DNA of 17,317 bases from CAZXSK01 sp964642855 (GCA_964642855.1 CAZXSK010000074.1:1-17317); one strand, 5' to 3'; positions 1-10,965 are shown, counted from the stretch's first letter. The notes: generated by a model from the sequence alone, not told the origin. Translations and numbers: made by a program.

Positions 1-3455
<3,455 letters not shown>

Positions 3456-3493
3456 CTTCGGTCACTCCCGTGTTGGGGTTCCAGGCCGCTTGG

Positions 3494-3517
3494 TTCGTCT
3501 CTGAATTCCTCTGTCCT
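3494..3517 (-). repeat. Leader motif shared with tuf (rpoC copy)
   Basis: In the short rpoB-rpoC gap the minus strand carries, in order, AGGACA, GGAATTCAG and AGACGAA. The same three blocks occur in the same order upstream of tuf (12512-12542). The tuf copy has six extra bases between the second and third block and one extra between the first and second. The motif is AT-rich relative to its surroundings. It could be an RNA processing site, a protein binding site, or a remnant of a duplicated leader; the function is unknown. Confidence 0.55.
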
Positions 3518-3530
3518 CTGACCGGCAAGG

Positions 3531-6500
3531 TCAGATGAGCTTCTTCTTCTCCAGCTGGATGTTCAGCCCCAGCCCGCGAAGCTCGTTGCACAGCACGTCG
3601 AAGCTCACCGGGGTGCCCGCTTCGAGGGTGTGGGTGCCCTTGACCATCGATTCGTAGATCTTGGTCCGTCCTTCGACGTCGTCGCTCTTGACCGTCAGCA
3701 GTTCCTGCAGCGTGTAGCTCGCGCCGTAGGCTTCCAGGCCCCAGACCTCCATCTCGCCGAACCGCTGGCCACCCGTGCGGGCCTTGCCGCCCAGGGGCTG
3801 CTGGGTGATCAGCGAGTACGGGCCCGTCGCGCGGGCGTGGATCTTCTCGTCCACCAGGTGGTGGAGCTTGTTCATGTAGATGTAGCCGACCGTTATCTTC
3901 TGGTCGAACGGTTCGCCGGTCCGGCCATCGTGAACGGTCAGCTTGAGATCCTCGGGCATCTCCACGAGCAGTTCGCCCGTGTCACCTGCCTTCTGAACCA
4001 CTTCCGCATCGGCGCTGCGGGCGCGGACCTGCTCGTTGGCCTCCTTGACCGCGTCAATGATCTCCTGCTCCGACGCGCCGTCGAAAACCGGGGTGATCGC
4101 CTGGAAGCCCAGAACCGCTGCCGCCCAGCCCAGGTGCGTCTCCAGGATCTGCCCCACGTTCATACGTCCGGGCACGCCCAGGGGGTTCAGCACGATGTCC
4201 ACCGGCGTTCCGTCTTCCAGGAAGGGCATGTCCGCCTCGGGCACGATTCGGGCGATGACACCCTTGTTGCCGTGCCGGCCGGCCATCTTGTCACCCACGC
4301 CCAGCTTCCGCTTGGTCGCCACGAGCACCTTGACCATCTCCAGCACGCCGGAGGGCAACTCGTCGCCGCGCTTCATGTGCTCGACCTTGCGATCGATCTC
4401 CTTCTGAAGCTCCTCGATCCGAGGCCAATACTTGCCATACAGCTCCCGGGCCTGCTCCTTGCCGCCGGCGTTGGAAGACTTCATCCACTTCTCGGAGAAG
4501 TTCTCGATCTGCTCGAGGATCACCTCGTCGATGTCGCTCTGGCCGACCTTCTGGCGGGTGGTGGGGTCGACCATCTCAGTGCCCAGCACCTCGTTGATGT
4601 CGTTGCACATCTTCCGGAAGACCTCGATCAGCCGGGCATTCATCTGCTCGCGGTATTCCTTCATCTCCCGATTGACCTCGCGCTTCCGCTCGTCGGACAT
4701 GTGCATCCGTCGGCTGAAGCGCCGGCTTGCTACGACCACGCCTTCCTCGCCGGCGGGCAACTCGAGGCTGTCGTTCTTGACATCCTCGCCGGCCCGGCCA
4801 AAGATCGCGTGAAGCAGCTTCTCCTCGGGCGTCAGTTCGCTCTTGGATTTCGGCGAAACCTTGCCCACCAGGATGTCGCCCGGCTCAACGCGCGTACCCG
4901 TGAGCACCACGCCGTTGGCATCGAGGTTCCGCAGCGCCTTCTCCGAGACGTTCGGGATGTCGCGGGTGAATTCCTCGCGACCCAGCTTCGTCTCACGAAT
5001 CTCGACCTCGTATTCCTCGAGATGCACCGAGGTGAAGGCATCCTGTTTCAGCAGCCGCTCGGAGATGACGATTGCATCCTCGAAGTTGTAGCCGTCAAAC
5101 GACATGAACGCCACGAGGACATTGCGTCCGAGGGCGAGCTCCCCGCGGTCGGTCGCCGAGCCGTCGGCGATGATCTCGCCGGCCTTGACCCGCTGACCTT
5201 CGCGAACGATGGGCTTCTGGTTGAGGCAAGCCCGCTCATTGAGTCGGCCGAACTTCGTCAGCGTGTATTCCTGGGCGTTGTCGATCACGATGCGCGACGC
5301 GTCGACGTAGGTTACTGTCCCGGCCTTTCTGGCCTTGACGACCATCGAAGAGTTCTCGGCTACGGGCCTCTCCAGCCCGGTGCCCACGACCGGCGCTTCG
5401 GTCCGGATGAGCGGCACGGCTTGACGCTGCATGTTCGAACCCATCAGGGCGCGGTTTGCGTCGTCGTGCTCCAGGAAGGGAATCAGGGCGGCCGAAATGC
5501 CTACCGTCTGTTTCGGAGAAATGTCGACGTAGTCGACTTCCTCAGCCGGTACGAGCTTGACCTCGCCCTGCGCTCGGGCGAGTACCTGCCCCGAGCGGAG
5601 CGTGTCGGCCTTTTCCAGGGCCTCTGGCGGCGCCTGGACGGCCTCCATCTCCTCATCGGCGCGGAGATGCACGATCTCCTTGGTCATCTTGCCGTTCTTG
5701 GCTCTGCGGTACGGGGTCGTCAGGAACCCGTATTCATCCACACCGGCGTAGATGCCCATCGACGTAATCAGGCCGATGTTGTTGCCTTCCGGCGTCTCGA
5801 TGGGACACACCCTCCCGTAGTGGGAGATGTGCACGTCGCGGACCTCAAAGCCCGCGCGCTTCCGGTTGAGACCGCCCGGCCCCAAGGCCGAAAGCCGACG
5901 CTCGTGCGTAAGCTGGCTGAGCGGGTTCTGCTGGTCGACGACCTGGGAGAGTTCCCCGCGGCCGAAGAAGTAGTCGATGCTCGACGAGATGCTCTTGGAG
6001 TTCACCAGTTCGGCGATCTTGGTCAGCTCGTCGGGATCCTTCAGGCTCATCCGCTCCTGGACGGTGCGTCGGAGTTTCAGGAAGCCCTTGCGGAGCTCGT
6101 CCATCGCCAATTCATCGATGGTACGCAACCGACGGTTGCCCAGGTGGTCGATATCGTCCACCACGCCCTCGCCCTGACGGAGCTTGAGGATGTATCGCAG
6201 CGTGTTGATGAAGTCTTCCGAGCGGAGGGTCATCTCCGCTTCGGAGACCTCCTGCCTGAACTTGCGGTTGATGCGGAAACGGCCTACACGCCCGAGGCGG
6301 TAGCGGTTCTCGTCGTAGAACTTCTCGGCGAAGAGTGTCTTGGCCTTCTCGAGCTGCGGCGGGTTGCCGGGCCTCAGACGCATGTAGATCCGAAGCAGCG
6401 CGTTCTCGTGGCTGTCGGAAGCATCTTCCGAAAGCGTGTTGAGAATCAGGGGATCCTCGACCTTGCTGACAATCTCGACCTTCTTGACCGGCGACGACTG

Positions 6501-7280
6501 GATGGTCGTCAGCGCCTCGCCGATCTGCCCGCCAGCCGGAACGACCTCCTCGCCGCTGTCAGGGTCGACAAATGCTTCGACCAGGTAGTTCTGGGGCTTG
6601 AGCTTGTCGGTCGAGACGGTCTTGGTCTTGTAGAATTCGCGAATGATCGCGGCATCGGTACCGAGATCCTCGCTCATCGCCCGCAGGAACATCGTGGCGG
6701 CAATCTTGGAGGACTGGTCGATCCGCATCGTCAGCGAATCCTTCTTGGACACAGCCAGCTCGATCCAGCTGCCGCGTTCCGGAATGACTCTCGCCCCGTG
6801 CAGCGGGCGGTCGGATTCCTGCATCTCGACGGTGAAGTCCACGCCCGGAGAGCGGTGCAGCTGGGAGACGATCACGCGCTCGGCGCCGTTGATGATGAAC
6901 TCCCCGCCGCCGATCATGATGGGCACCTCGCCGACGTAGATGCTCTCTTCGAGCACGTCGGAGGAGTCCTTTCGCGTCAGCCTGCAGCGGATGCGGAACG
7001 GCATGCCGTAGCTGAGGCGCAGATCGATGCACTCCTGGGGTTTGTAGCGGGGCTCGCCCAGTTCGTAGTCGAGGTACTCCAGGGTCATCTGCTCGTCGTA
7101 GCTGATGATGGGGAACACCTCGCGCAGGAGGGCTTCCAGACCCTGTTCCTTGCGCTTGGAGGGTTCGGCATCGGCCTGGAGAAACCGCGCGTAGCTGGCG
7201 GTCTGCAGTTCCACGAGATTGGGCACCGGGGCGGCATCGCCAACCTTGGAGAAGTTTCTTACCCGCTCGGGTCGAAGCAT
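3531..7280 (-). CDS. rpoB: RNA polymerase beta subunit
   Basis: This gene encodes the second large subunit of the RNA polymerase core, which forms one wall of the active-site cleft and the rifampicin pocket. The 1249-residue protein is complete, from ATG at 7280 to TGA at 3531. The rifampicin region spans about residues 443-466, with D449, H459, R462 and S464 matching E. coli D516, H526, R529 and S531; position 447 is Val where E. coli has Phe514. The conserved GDKMAGRHGNKG stretch begins near residue 996. Between about residues 861 and 985 lies a charged, helical insertion resembling the E. coli SI2 region. The protein ends with KKKLI, close to the usual C-terminus. GAAAGG upstream of the ATG is the likely ribosome binding site and lies within a small hairpin. 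The gene is 195 bases downstream of rplL and 75 bases upstream of rpoC. Confidence 0.99.
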   Translation of the reverse strand: MLRPERVRNFSKVGDAAPVPNLVELQTASYARFLQADAEPSKRKEQGLEALLREVFPIISYDEQMTLEYLDYELGEPRYKPQECIDLRLSYGMPFRIRCRLTRKDSSDVLEESIYVGEVPIMIGGGEFIINGAERVIVSQLHRSPGVDFTVEMQESDRPLHGARVIPERGSWIELAVSKKDSLTMRIDQSSKIAATMFLRAMSEDLGTDAAIIREFYKTKTVSTDKLKPQNYLVEAFVDPDSGEEVVPAGGQIGEALTTIQSSPVKKVEIVSKVEDPLILNTLSEDASDSHENALLRIYMRLRPGNPPQLEKAKTLFAEKFYDENRYRLGRVGRFRINRKFRQEVSEAEMTLRSEDFINTLRYILKLRQGEGVVDDIDHLGNRRLRTIDELAMDELRKGFLKLRRTVQERMSLKDPDELTKIAELVNSKSISSSIDYFFGRGELSQVVDQQNPLSQLTHERRLSALGPGGLNRKRAGFEVRDVHISHYGRVCPIETPEGNNIGLITSMGIYAGVDEYGFLTTPYRRAKNGKMTKEIVHLRADEEMEAVQAPPEALEKADTLRSGQVLARAQGEVKLVPAEEVDYVDISPKQTVGISAALIPFLEHDDANRALMGSNMQRQAVPLIRTEAPVVGTGLERPVAENSSMVVKARKAGTVTYVDASRIVIDNAQEYTLTKFGRLNERACLNQKPIVREGQRVKAGEIIADGSATDRGELALGRNVLVAFMSFDGYNFEDAIVISERLLKQDAFTSVHLEEYEVEIRETKLGREEFTRDIPNVSEKALRNLDANGVVLTGTRVEPGDILVGKVSPKSKSELTPEEKLLHAIFGRAGEDVKNDSLELPAGEEGVVVASRRFSRRMHMSDERKREVNREMKEYREQMNARLIEVFRKMCNDINEVLGTEMVDPTTRQKVGQSDIDEVILEQIENFSEKWMKSSNAGGKEQARELYGKYWPRIEELQKEIDRKVEHMKRGDELPSGVLEMVKVLVATKRKLGVGDKMAGRHGNKGVIARIVPEADMPFLEDGTPVDIVLNPLGVPGRMNVGQILETHLGWAAAVLGFQAITPVFDGASEQEIIDAVKEANEQVRARSADAEVVQKAGDTGELLVEMPEDLKLTVHDGRTGEPFDQKITVGYIYMNKLHHLVDEKIHARATGPYSLITQQPLGGKARTGGQRFGEMEVWGLEAYGASYTLQELLTVKSDDVEGRTKIYESMVKGTHTLEAGTPVSFDVLCNELRGLGLNIQLEKKKLI

Positions 7281-7290
7281 GGGGGATCGC

Positions 7291-7308
7291 CTTTCGCTAA
7301 TAGCAAAG
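7291..7308 (-). promoter_or_regulatory. Hairpin covering the rpoB Shine-Dalgarno
   Basis: On the minus strand CTTTGCT pairs with AGCGAAAG around an ATT loop, with one bulged base. The 3' arm contains most of the GAAAGG that serves as the rpoB ribosome binding site, so folding would hide it. The stem is short (seven pairs), so any control is tentative. Confidence 0.4.
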
Positions 7309-7349
7309 ATGCATCGGACGGCTGATCACGCGGCGGCGACAAGACGCAA

Positions 7350-7387
7350 GCCCCCCGTCCGGCGCATCACCGCCGGCTGCAGGGGGC
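7350..7387 (-). promoter_or_regulatory. Two-tier stem-loop in the rplL-rpoB gap
   Basis: An inner perfect stem CCGGCG/CGCCGG (7359-7364 with 7371-7376, six-base loop) sits inside an outer stem GCCCCC/GGGGGC (7350-7355 with 7382-7387). No U-tract follows on the minus strand, so it is not a simple intrinsic terminator. E. coli has an attenuator and an RNase III site in the equivalent gap, and this may be a functional counterpart. Confidence 0.5.
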
Positions 7388-7421
7388 AAGGCCCTTCGCT
7401 ACCTGTTCTGTTCATAAGGCG

Positions 7422-7445
7422 CCCTTCGCCCTGTCGGGCGAAAGG
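7422..7445 (-). promoter_or_regulatory. Strong hairpin downstream of rplL
   Basis: Arms 7422-7431 and 7436-7445 form ten pairs (one G-U) closed by a four-base loop, starting about 30 bases after the rplL stop. No run of U follows, so it is more likely an attenuator, a pause or an RNA processing/stability element than a terminator. It is the first of two hairpins met by polymerase before rpoB. Confidence 0.55.
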
Positions 7446-7475
7446 CACGGATGTTTCTTGATCGCAGGATCGCAA

Positions 7476-7916
7476 CTAGGCGATTTCGACGGTGCCGCCG
7501 GCCTCTTCCAACTGCGACTTGGCCTCTTCGGCCTCTTCCTTGGAAACGCCTTCCTTGACCGCCTTGGGGGCGCCTTCCACAAGGTCCTTGGCTTCCTTCA
7601 GGCCCAGACTCGTCAGGGCGCGGACCGCCTTGATGACCTGGATCTTCTTGTCGCCGACGTCCTTGAGAATCACGTCGAAGGAGGTCTTCTCTTCCTCTTC
7701 TTCGCCGCCTTCGCCACCACCGCCGCCCGGGGCCATCATCACGGCGCCACCAGCAGCCGGCTCGATACCGTATTCGTCCTTCAGATAGTCCTTGAGATCC
7801 ACGGCGTCCTTGAGCGTCAGGCCCGCCAGCTTGTCTCCCAGTTCCTTGATCTCGGCAGAGAATTCCTTGCCGGACGTGGCCTGCTCTTCGGCCACAGCAG
7901 CTTCTTCTTCAGCCAT
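7476..7916 (-). CDS. rplL: 50S ribosomal protein L7/L12
   Basis: This is the flexible stalk protein that binds L10 through its N-terminal domain and recruits EF-Tu, EF-G and other GTPases with its C-terminal domain. The 146-residue product has the dimerising helical N-domain at about residues 17-52, a Gly/Ala/Glu-rich hinge at about 53-77 and a typical C-domain from TSFDVILKDVG to the end, including KAVRALTSLGLKEAKDLVE. It is about 25 residues longer than the E. coli protein, mainly through an acidic N-terminal extension of some 16 residues and a longer hinge. The ATG at 7916 is the only reasonable start and has GAGG eight bases upstream. It lies 128 bases downstream of rplJ. Confidence 0.98.
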   Translation of the reverse strand: MAEEEAAVAEEQATSGKEFSAEIKELGDKLAGLTLKDAVDLKDYLKDEYGIEPAAGGAVMMAPGGGGGEGGEEEEEKTSFDVILKDVGDKKIQVIKAVRALTSLGLKEAKDLVEGAPKAVKEGVSKEEAEEAKSQLEEAGGTVEIA

Positions 7917-7958
7917 TTCTTATACCTCATTTCCCAGCGAAAACCAAACCGTCCTGAT

Positions 7959-7976
7959 AGGCGAAGCGCCTTTCGC
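7959..7976 (-). promoter_or_regulatory. Small hairpin(s) in the rplJ-rplL gap
   Basis: Two overlapping foldings are possible: AGGCG/CGCCT (7959-7963 with 7967-7971) or GCGAA/TTCGC (7961-7965 with 7972-7976). The minus strand here also contains AGCGAAAGGCG (7967-7977), which recurs just upstream of rpoB. This gap is a natural place to adjust the excess synthesis of L12 relative to L10, but the stems are short and the role is a guess. Confidence 0.3.
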
Positions 7977-8044
7977 TCCATTTAAGCCCGAACCCGGACC
8001 CAATCCGCAGACGGTCAATTGTCTGTTCCTGCTGCCAACGAAAC

Positions 8045-8581
8045 TCAGGCAGCTTCTTCCTCGCCGCCCTGCTTGTCCTCGATGGTTTCGAGGATCGAGG
8101 CGATCGCGCCGCTCGGGGCCACCAGGCACCCGGCCAGGTTCGCTCCACCCGAAAGCACCGCGCCCAGCACGTCGGAGATGGCTTCTTCGCGGGTGGGGAA
8201 TTTGCTCAGGCGCTTGACGTCTTCCTCGCTGCCAAAGACGTCGCCTTCCAGCAACGCAGCCTTGACCCTGAGGTTCGGGGCCTGCTTGGCGATGTCCAGC
8301 AGCTCGCGAACCACCGTAACAATGCTGTCGCCGCCGTAGACCACCGCGCTGGGTCCGTCGAGCAGGTCCTTGGCCTTGTCCAGGCCGACCTCCTCAAACG
8401 CGTGGCGGGCGATGGAATTCTTCACCATCGTCATCCGGATCTCCTTCTCACGAAGGCGACCGCGGATCTCGTTATTGGTCATCGCATCGACGCCCGTCAG
8501 TTCTACCACCGCCACCGAGGTGACACCCTCGAACCGGCCGACGAGCTCCTTGCGGATCATCTTCTTGACTGGCTTGCTCAT
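8045..8581 (-). CDS. rplJ: 50S ribosomal protein L10
   Basis: L10 forms the base of the ribosomal stalk: its N-terminal domain binds 23S rRNA with L11 and its C-terminal helix carries L12 dimers. The 178-residue product shows the usual N-terminal features (KELVGRFEGVTSVAVVE, LREKEIRMTMVKNSIARHAF) and a C-terminal helix ending in an acidic EEEAA tail. The ATG at 8581 is only three bases after the rplA stop, with no strong Shine-Dalgarno, which suggests translational coupling to rplA. That leaves no room for a separate L10 leader between the two genes, unlike E. coli. Confidence 0.98.
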   Translation of the reverse strand: MSKPVKKMIRKELVGRFEGVTSVAVVELTGVDAMTNNEIRGRLREKEIRMTMVKNSIARHAFEEVGLDKAKDLLDGPSAVVYGGDSIVTVVRELLDIAKQAPNLRVKAALLEGDVFGSEEDVKRLSKFPTREEAISDVLGAVLSGGANLAGCLVAPSGAIASILETIEDKQGGEEEAA

Positions 8582-8584
8582 GGT

Positions 8585-9289
8585 TTACTCGTCTTTCTTG
8601 ACCACTTGCTGCTGGACGTCCAACTCGACCGACGGGGACATCGTCGCCGAGAGGCAGACTTTTCGCATGTACATGCCCTTGGTCGTCGCCGGGCGAATCC
8701 GGCGGACGTGGGCCATGAATGCCTCGACATTCTCCCGAAGCTGCTCGGCTGTGAACGATGTCTTGCCGACCGGCACGTGCAGGTTCCCGCCGTCGTCGTT
8801 GCGGTACTCCACCTTGCCGGCTGCGAATTCCTTGACGGCCGACGGAACGTCCTGAACCACCGTGCCGCTCTTGGGGGAAGGCATCTTGCCCTGCGGGCCA
8901 AGCACGCGACCCAGCTTGGAGACGACCTTCATCATCTGTGGGGTGGCAATGGCGACGTCGAAGTCCATCCATCCGCCCTGGATCTTCTCGACGACGTCGT
9001 CGGCCCCGGCCTCGATGGCTCCGGCTTCCTTGGCTGCATCGACCTCGGACGGGTCGCAGAAGGCGACCACCTTGCGGCTTTTGCCGATGCCATGGGGCAG
9101 GGAAATCGATCCGCGAAGGGCCTGATCCGCCTGCCGGGGGTCGATGCCAAGATGAAGGGACAACTCAACCGTCCCGTCAAACTTGGTGGTCTTGAAGTCC
9201 TTGACCAACTGGACCGCCTCGGGGATGGGCACCTTGCCCTCGGGTGCCTTTTCGAGGCACTCCTGGTACCGTCTGCTGCGTTTGCTCAT
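8585..9289 (-). CDS. rplA: 50S ribosomal protein L1
   Basis: L1 binds 23S rRNA at the mobile L1 stalk near the E site and in many bacteria represses its own operon by binding an rRNA-like site on mRNA. The 234-residue product contains the family signature KLGRVLGPQGKMPSPKSGTV. An upstream in-frame start at 9337 would add 16 residues (MGVSAGSAGG...) unlike any L1. I prefer the ATG at 9289, which begins MSKRSRRYQE, gives the normal family length and has AAGGA (9298-9302) eight bases upstream. It follows rplK after a 141-base gap rich in hairpins and ends three bases before rplJ. Confidence 0.98.
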   Translation of the reverse strand: MSKRSRRYQECLEKAPEGKVPIPEAVQLVKDFKTTKFDGTVELSLHLGIDPRQADQALRGSISLPHGIGKSRKVVAFCDPSEVDAAKEAGAIEAGADDVVEKIQGGWMDFDVAIATPQMMKVVSKLGRVLGPQGKMPSPKSGTVVQDVPSAVKEFAAGKVEYRNDDGGNLHVPVGKTSFTAEQLRENVEAFMAHVRRIRPATTKGMYMRKVCLSATMSPSVELDVQQQVVKKDE

Positions 9290-9311
9290 GTGTGCTTTCC
9301 TTTTCGTTCCA

Positions 9312-9409
9312 CCGGCACTGCCGGCCGAAACTCCCACGTCGTCCGGGCCGTGGTGTACCCGCGGCGCTGCCGCGCCGACCTGCGCCCTCGCCGGAGGGGG
9401 CTATCCCCC
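9312..9409 (-). promoter_or_regulatory. Three hairpins in the rplK-rplA gap
   Basis: The gap holds three short GC-rich inverted repeats: CCGGC/GCCGG at 9312-9324, CGCGGC/GCCGCG at 9360-9374, and GGGGG/CCCCC around a four-base loop at 9396-9409. None is followed by a U-tract. They may stabilise or process the mRNA or serve as a feedback site for L1. I cannot recognise a specific L1-binding consensus by eye. Confidence 0.35.
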
Positions 9410-9430
9410 GCCTGGCCGTTCGGGCGATGA

Positions 9431-9856
9431 TTACTTCTCGACGATAATGCCCATACTGCGGGCCGTGCCTGCGATGATCATTGCGCCGGCTTCGACGTCG
9501 AATGCATTGAGATCCTTGAGCTTCCGCTCGGCGATCTCGCGGCACTGGTCCATCGTGACCGTGCCGACCTTCTCCTTGTTGGGCACGCCCGAGCCTTTGG
9601 CCACGCCGGCGGCTTCCTTCAGCAGCACCGCTGCCGGGGGGCTCTTGACCTGGAAGGTAAACGATCGGTCCCCGTAGACCGTGATGATCACCGGCACGGG
9701 CATGCCGTTGAGCTCACGGGTTGCCTCGTTGAACTGCGAGACAAACTGACCGATGTTAACGTTATGTTGTCCCAATGCCGGACCGATCGGGGGGGCCGGC
9801 GTCGCCTGCCCGCCCGGGGCCTGGAGCTTGATCTGGGCTGCTATTTCCTTTGCCAT
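9431..9856 (-). CDS. rplK: 50S ribosomal protein L11
   Basis: L11 binds the GTPase-associated centre of 23S rRNA with L10, affects factor binding and the stringent response, and forms part of the thiostrepton site. The 141-residue product begins MAKEIAAQIKLQAPGGQ, has the proline-rich switch PAPPIGPALGQ at residues 20-30 and the C-terminal RNA-binding domain ending in GTARSMGIIVEK. The frame is open upstream to an ATG at 9886, but that would add ten residues (MRGYSEASGT) not seen in the family; the ATG at 9856 gives the standard length. A weak GAG-type ribosome binding site precedes it. It lies 43 bases after nusG. Confidence 0.98.
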   Translation of the reverse strand: MAKEIAAQIKLQAPGGQATPAPPIGPALGQHNVNIGQFVSQFNEATRELNGMPVPVIITVYGDRSFTFQVKSPPAAVLLKEAAGVAKGSGVPNKEKVGTVTMDQCREIAERKLKDLNAFDVEAGAMIIAGTARSMGIIVEK

Positions 9857-9878
9857 CGTACCACTCGCTTCGCTGTAA

Positions 9879-9890
9879 CCCCTCACGGGG
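9879..9890 (-). promoter_or_regulatory. GNRA-capped hairpin between nusG and rplK
   Basis: On the minus strand CCCC and GGGG close a GTGA tetraloop about 22 bases upstream of the rplK start. The stem is only four pairs, but a GUGA loop is of the stable GNRA class. It could contribute to control of rplK translation; the evidence is slight. Confidence 0.25.
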
Positions 9891-9899
9891 AGGGAGAAG

Positions 9900-10451
9900 T
9901 TACGCCTTCTCCACCTGCCAGTATTCCAACTCGACCGGCGTGGACCGGCCGAAGATCGTGACGATCACGCGGATCAGGCCCTTCTCGGGCAGGACCTCGT
10001 CGACGTTGCCCTCGAAGTTCTCGAAAGCGCCTTCCTTGATCTTGACCTGCTCGCCCTTCTCGAAATCCACCGAAAGCGGGGAGCCTTCCTCGGCCTTTTC
10101 CACCTGCATCAGCATTTTGCTGACGTCTTCGGGCGCCATCGGCGTGGGCTTGCCCGCCGAGCCGATGAAGTCGCCGACGCCGGTGGTTTCCTTGATGAGG
10201 AACCAGGCGTCCTCGCCGATCTTGCCCTCTTCGTCGAGGTCCATCTCGACAAAGACGTACCCGGGGTACATCTTGCGGTCGACGAACTTCTTCGAGCCCC
10301 TCCCGCGAGGAGCCGGACGTCGCTCGGTGGGCACGAGGATCCGTCCGATCTTCTCCTCGAGACCCTCGATCTTGACCTTGCGATCCAACGCTTCACGGAC
10401 CTGCTCTTCCTTGTTGGAAGCGACCCGCAATACGTACCATTGTTTAGCCAT
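9900..10451 (-). CDS. nusG: Transcription termination/antitermination factor NusG
   Basis: NusG binds the clamp of RNA polymerase through its NGN domain, reduces pausing, and links polymerase to Rho or to the ribosome through its KOW domain. The 183-residue product starts MAKQWYVLRVASNKEEQV. The NGN domain covers about residues 1-118, including the MYPGYVFVEM strand (61-70) and TTGVGDFIG (89-97). The KOW domain follows from about residue 129, with GEQVKIKEGAFENFEG. About ten residues near 45-55 (RPAPRGRGSKK) form a basic, Pro/Gly-rich loop. It lies 30 bases after secE, the usual secE-nusG pair, and the RNA polymerase genes lie in the same cluster. Confidence 0.98.
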   Translation of the reverse strand: MAKQWYVLRVASNKEEQVREALDRKVKIEGLEEKIGRILVPTERRPAPRGRGSKKFVDRKMYPGYVFVEMDLDEEGKIGEDAWFLIKETTGVGDFIGSAGKPTPMAPEDVSKMLMQVEKAEEGSPLSVDFEKGEQVKIKEGAFENFEGNVDEVLPEKGLIRVIVTIFGRSTPVELEYWQVEKA

Positions 10452-10481
10452 CGACGATGCTCTCTTCGCGCAGGAGAGTGC

Positions 10482-10874
10482 TCAGAACTCGGTGATGCCC
10501 AGGACGTGCCTGCCCAGCAGCAGGCGGAAGACCTGGTCGACAGTGAACAGCAGGCTGGCCAGGATGAAGGCCGTTACGATAACCACCTTCGTCGAGCCGA
10601 AGACCTCCTTCTTGGAGGACCACGAGACCTTCTTCATTTCGCCTTCGGTGGCAATCAGGAAATCCGCCGATTTCGGACGGTTGACCATATAGAAGGTCAC
10701 CGCGGCAATGGCCACCAGGACCAACGTCGGAACGCCGTACTGCCAGTACACCGCCATTCCGCTGAGCTGCTCGCTCAACTGGCGTGCGCCGACCAGGGCG
10801 ATCGCCGTGATCGCAAGAAAGGTCGCGCTTCGCGTGATCTTGCCCTGATTCCTTTTGTAGATCTCGATATTCAC
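10482..10874 (-). CDS. secE: Preprotein translocase subunit SecE
   Basis: SecE clamps SecY in the protein-conducting channel of the cytoplasmic membrane. The 130-residue product carries the conserved amphipathic stretch EGEMKKVSWSSKKEV (about residues 77-91) followed by the essential membrane helix at about 96-117. Two further hydrophobic segments (about 17-31 and 46-64) precede it, so this is a three-helix form rather than the short one-helix type. The start is a GTG at 10874: AGAGG (10884-10888) lies nine bases upstream and the next Met is at residue 40. It stands between tRNA-Trp and nusG, as in many bacteria. Confidence 0.96.
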   Translation of the reverse strand: MNIEIYKRNQGKITRSATFLAITAIALVGARQLSEQLSGMAVYWQYGVPTLVLVAIAAVTFYMVNRPKSADFLIATEGEMKKVSWSSKKEVFGSTKVVIVTAFILASLLFTVDQVFRLLLGRHVLGITEF

Positions 10875-10938
10875 GTCCCGGTGCCTCTTGCGGGTGCATG
10901 GTTCGGCCGGGTTCCGTCTCCCAGCCGGGCGGGATTCC

Positions 10939-10959
10939 TCCGGCAGAGCGTCCGCCGGA
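10939..10959 (-). promoter_or_regulatory. Hairpin between tRNA-Trp and secE
   Basis: TCCGGC and GCCGGA form six perfect pairs with a nine-base loop just after the 3' end of tRNA-Trp. It could mark the boundary for tRNA 3' processing or protect the secE mRNA 5' end after the tRNA is cut out. No U-tract follows, so termination is unlikely. Confidence 0.35.
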
Positions 10960-10965
10960 ATCGAC

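Noticed and set aside
3630..7325. A 1231-codon open frame on the plus strand opposite rpoB.
   Set aside because: It is the same codon-bias shadow; rpoB is complete and conserved on the other strand.
9290..9337. An upstream start for L1 at 9337 adding 16 residues.
   Set aside because: The extra residues are unlike the family, and a good ribosome binding site sits right before the internal ATG at 9289.
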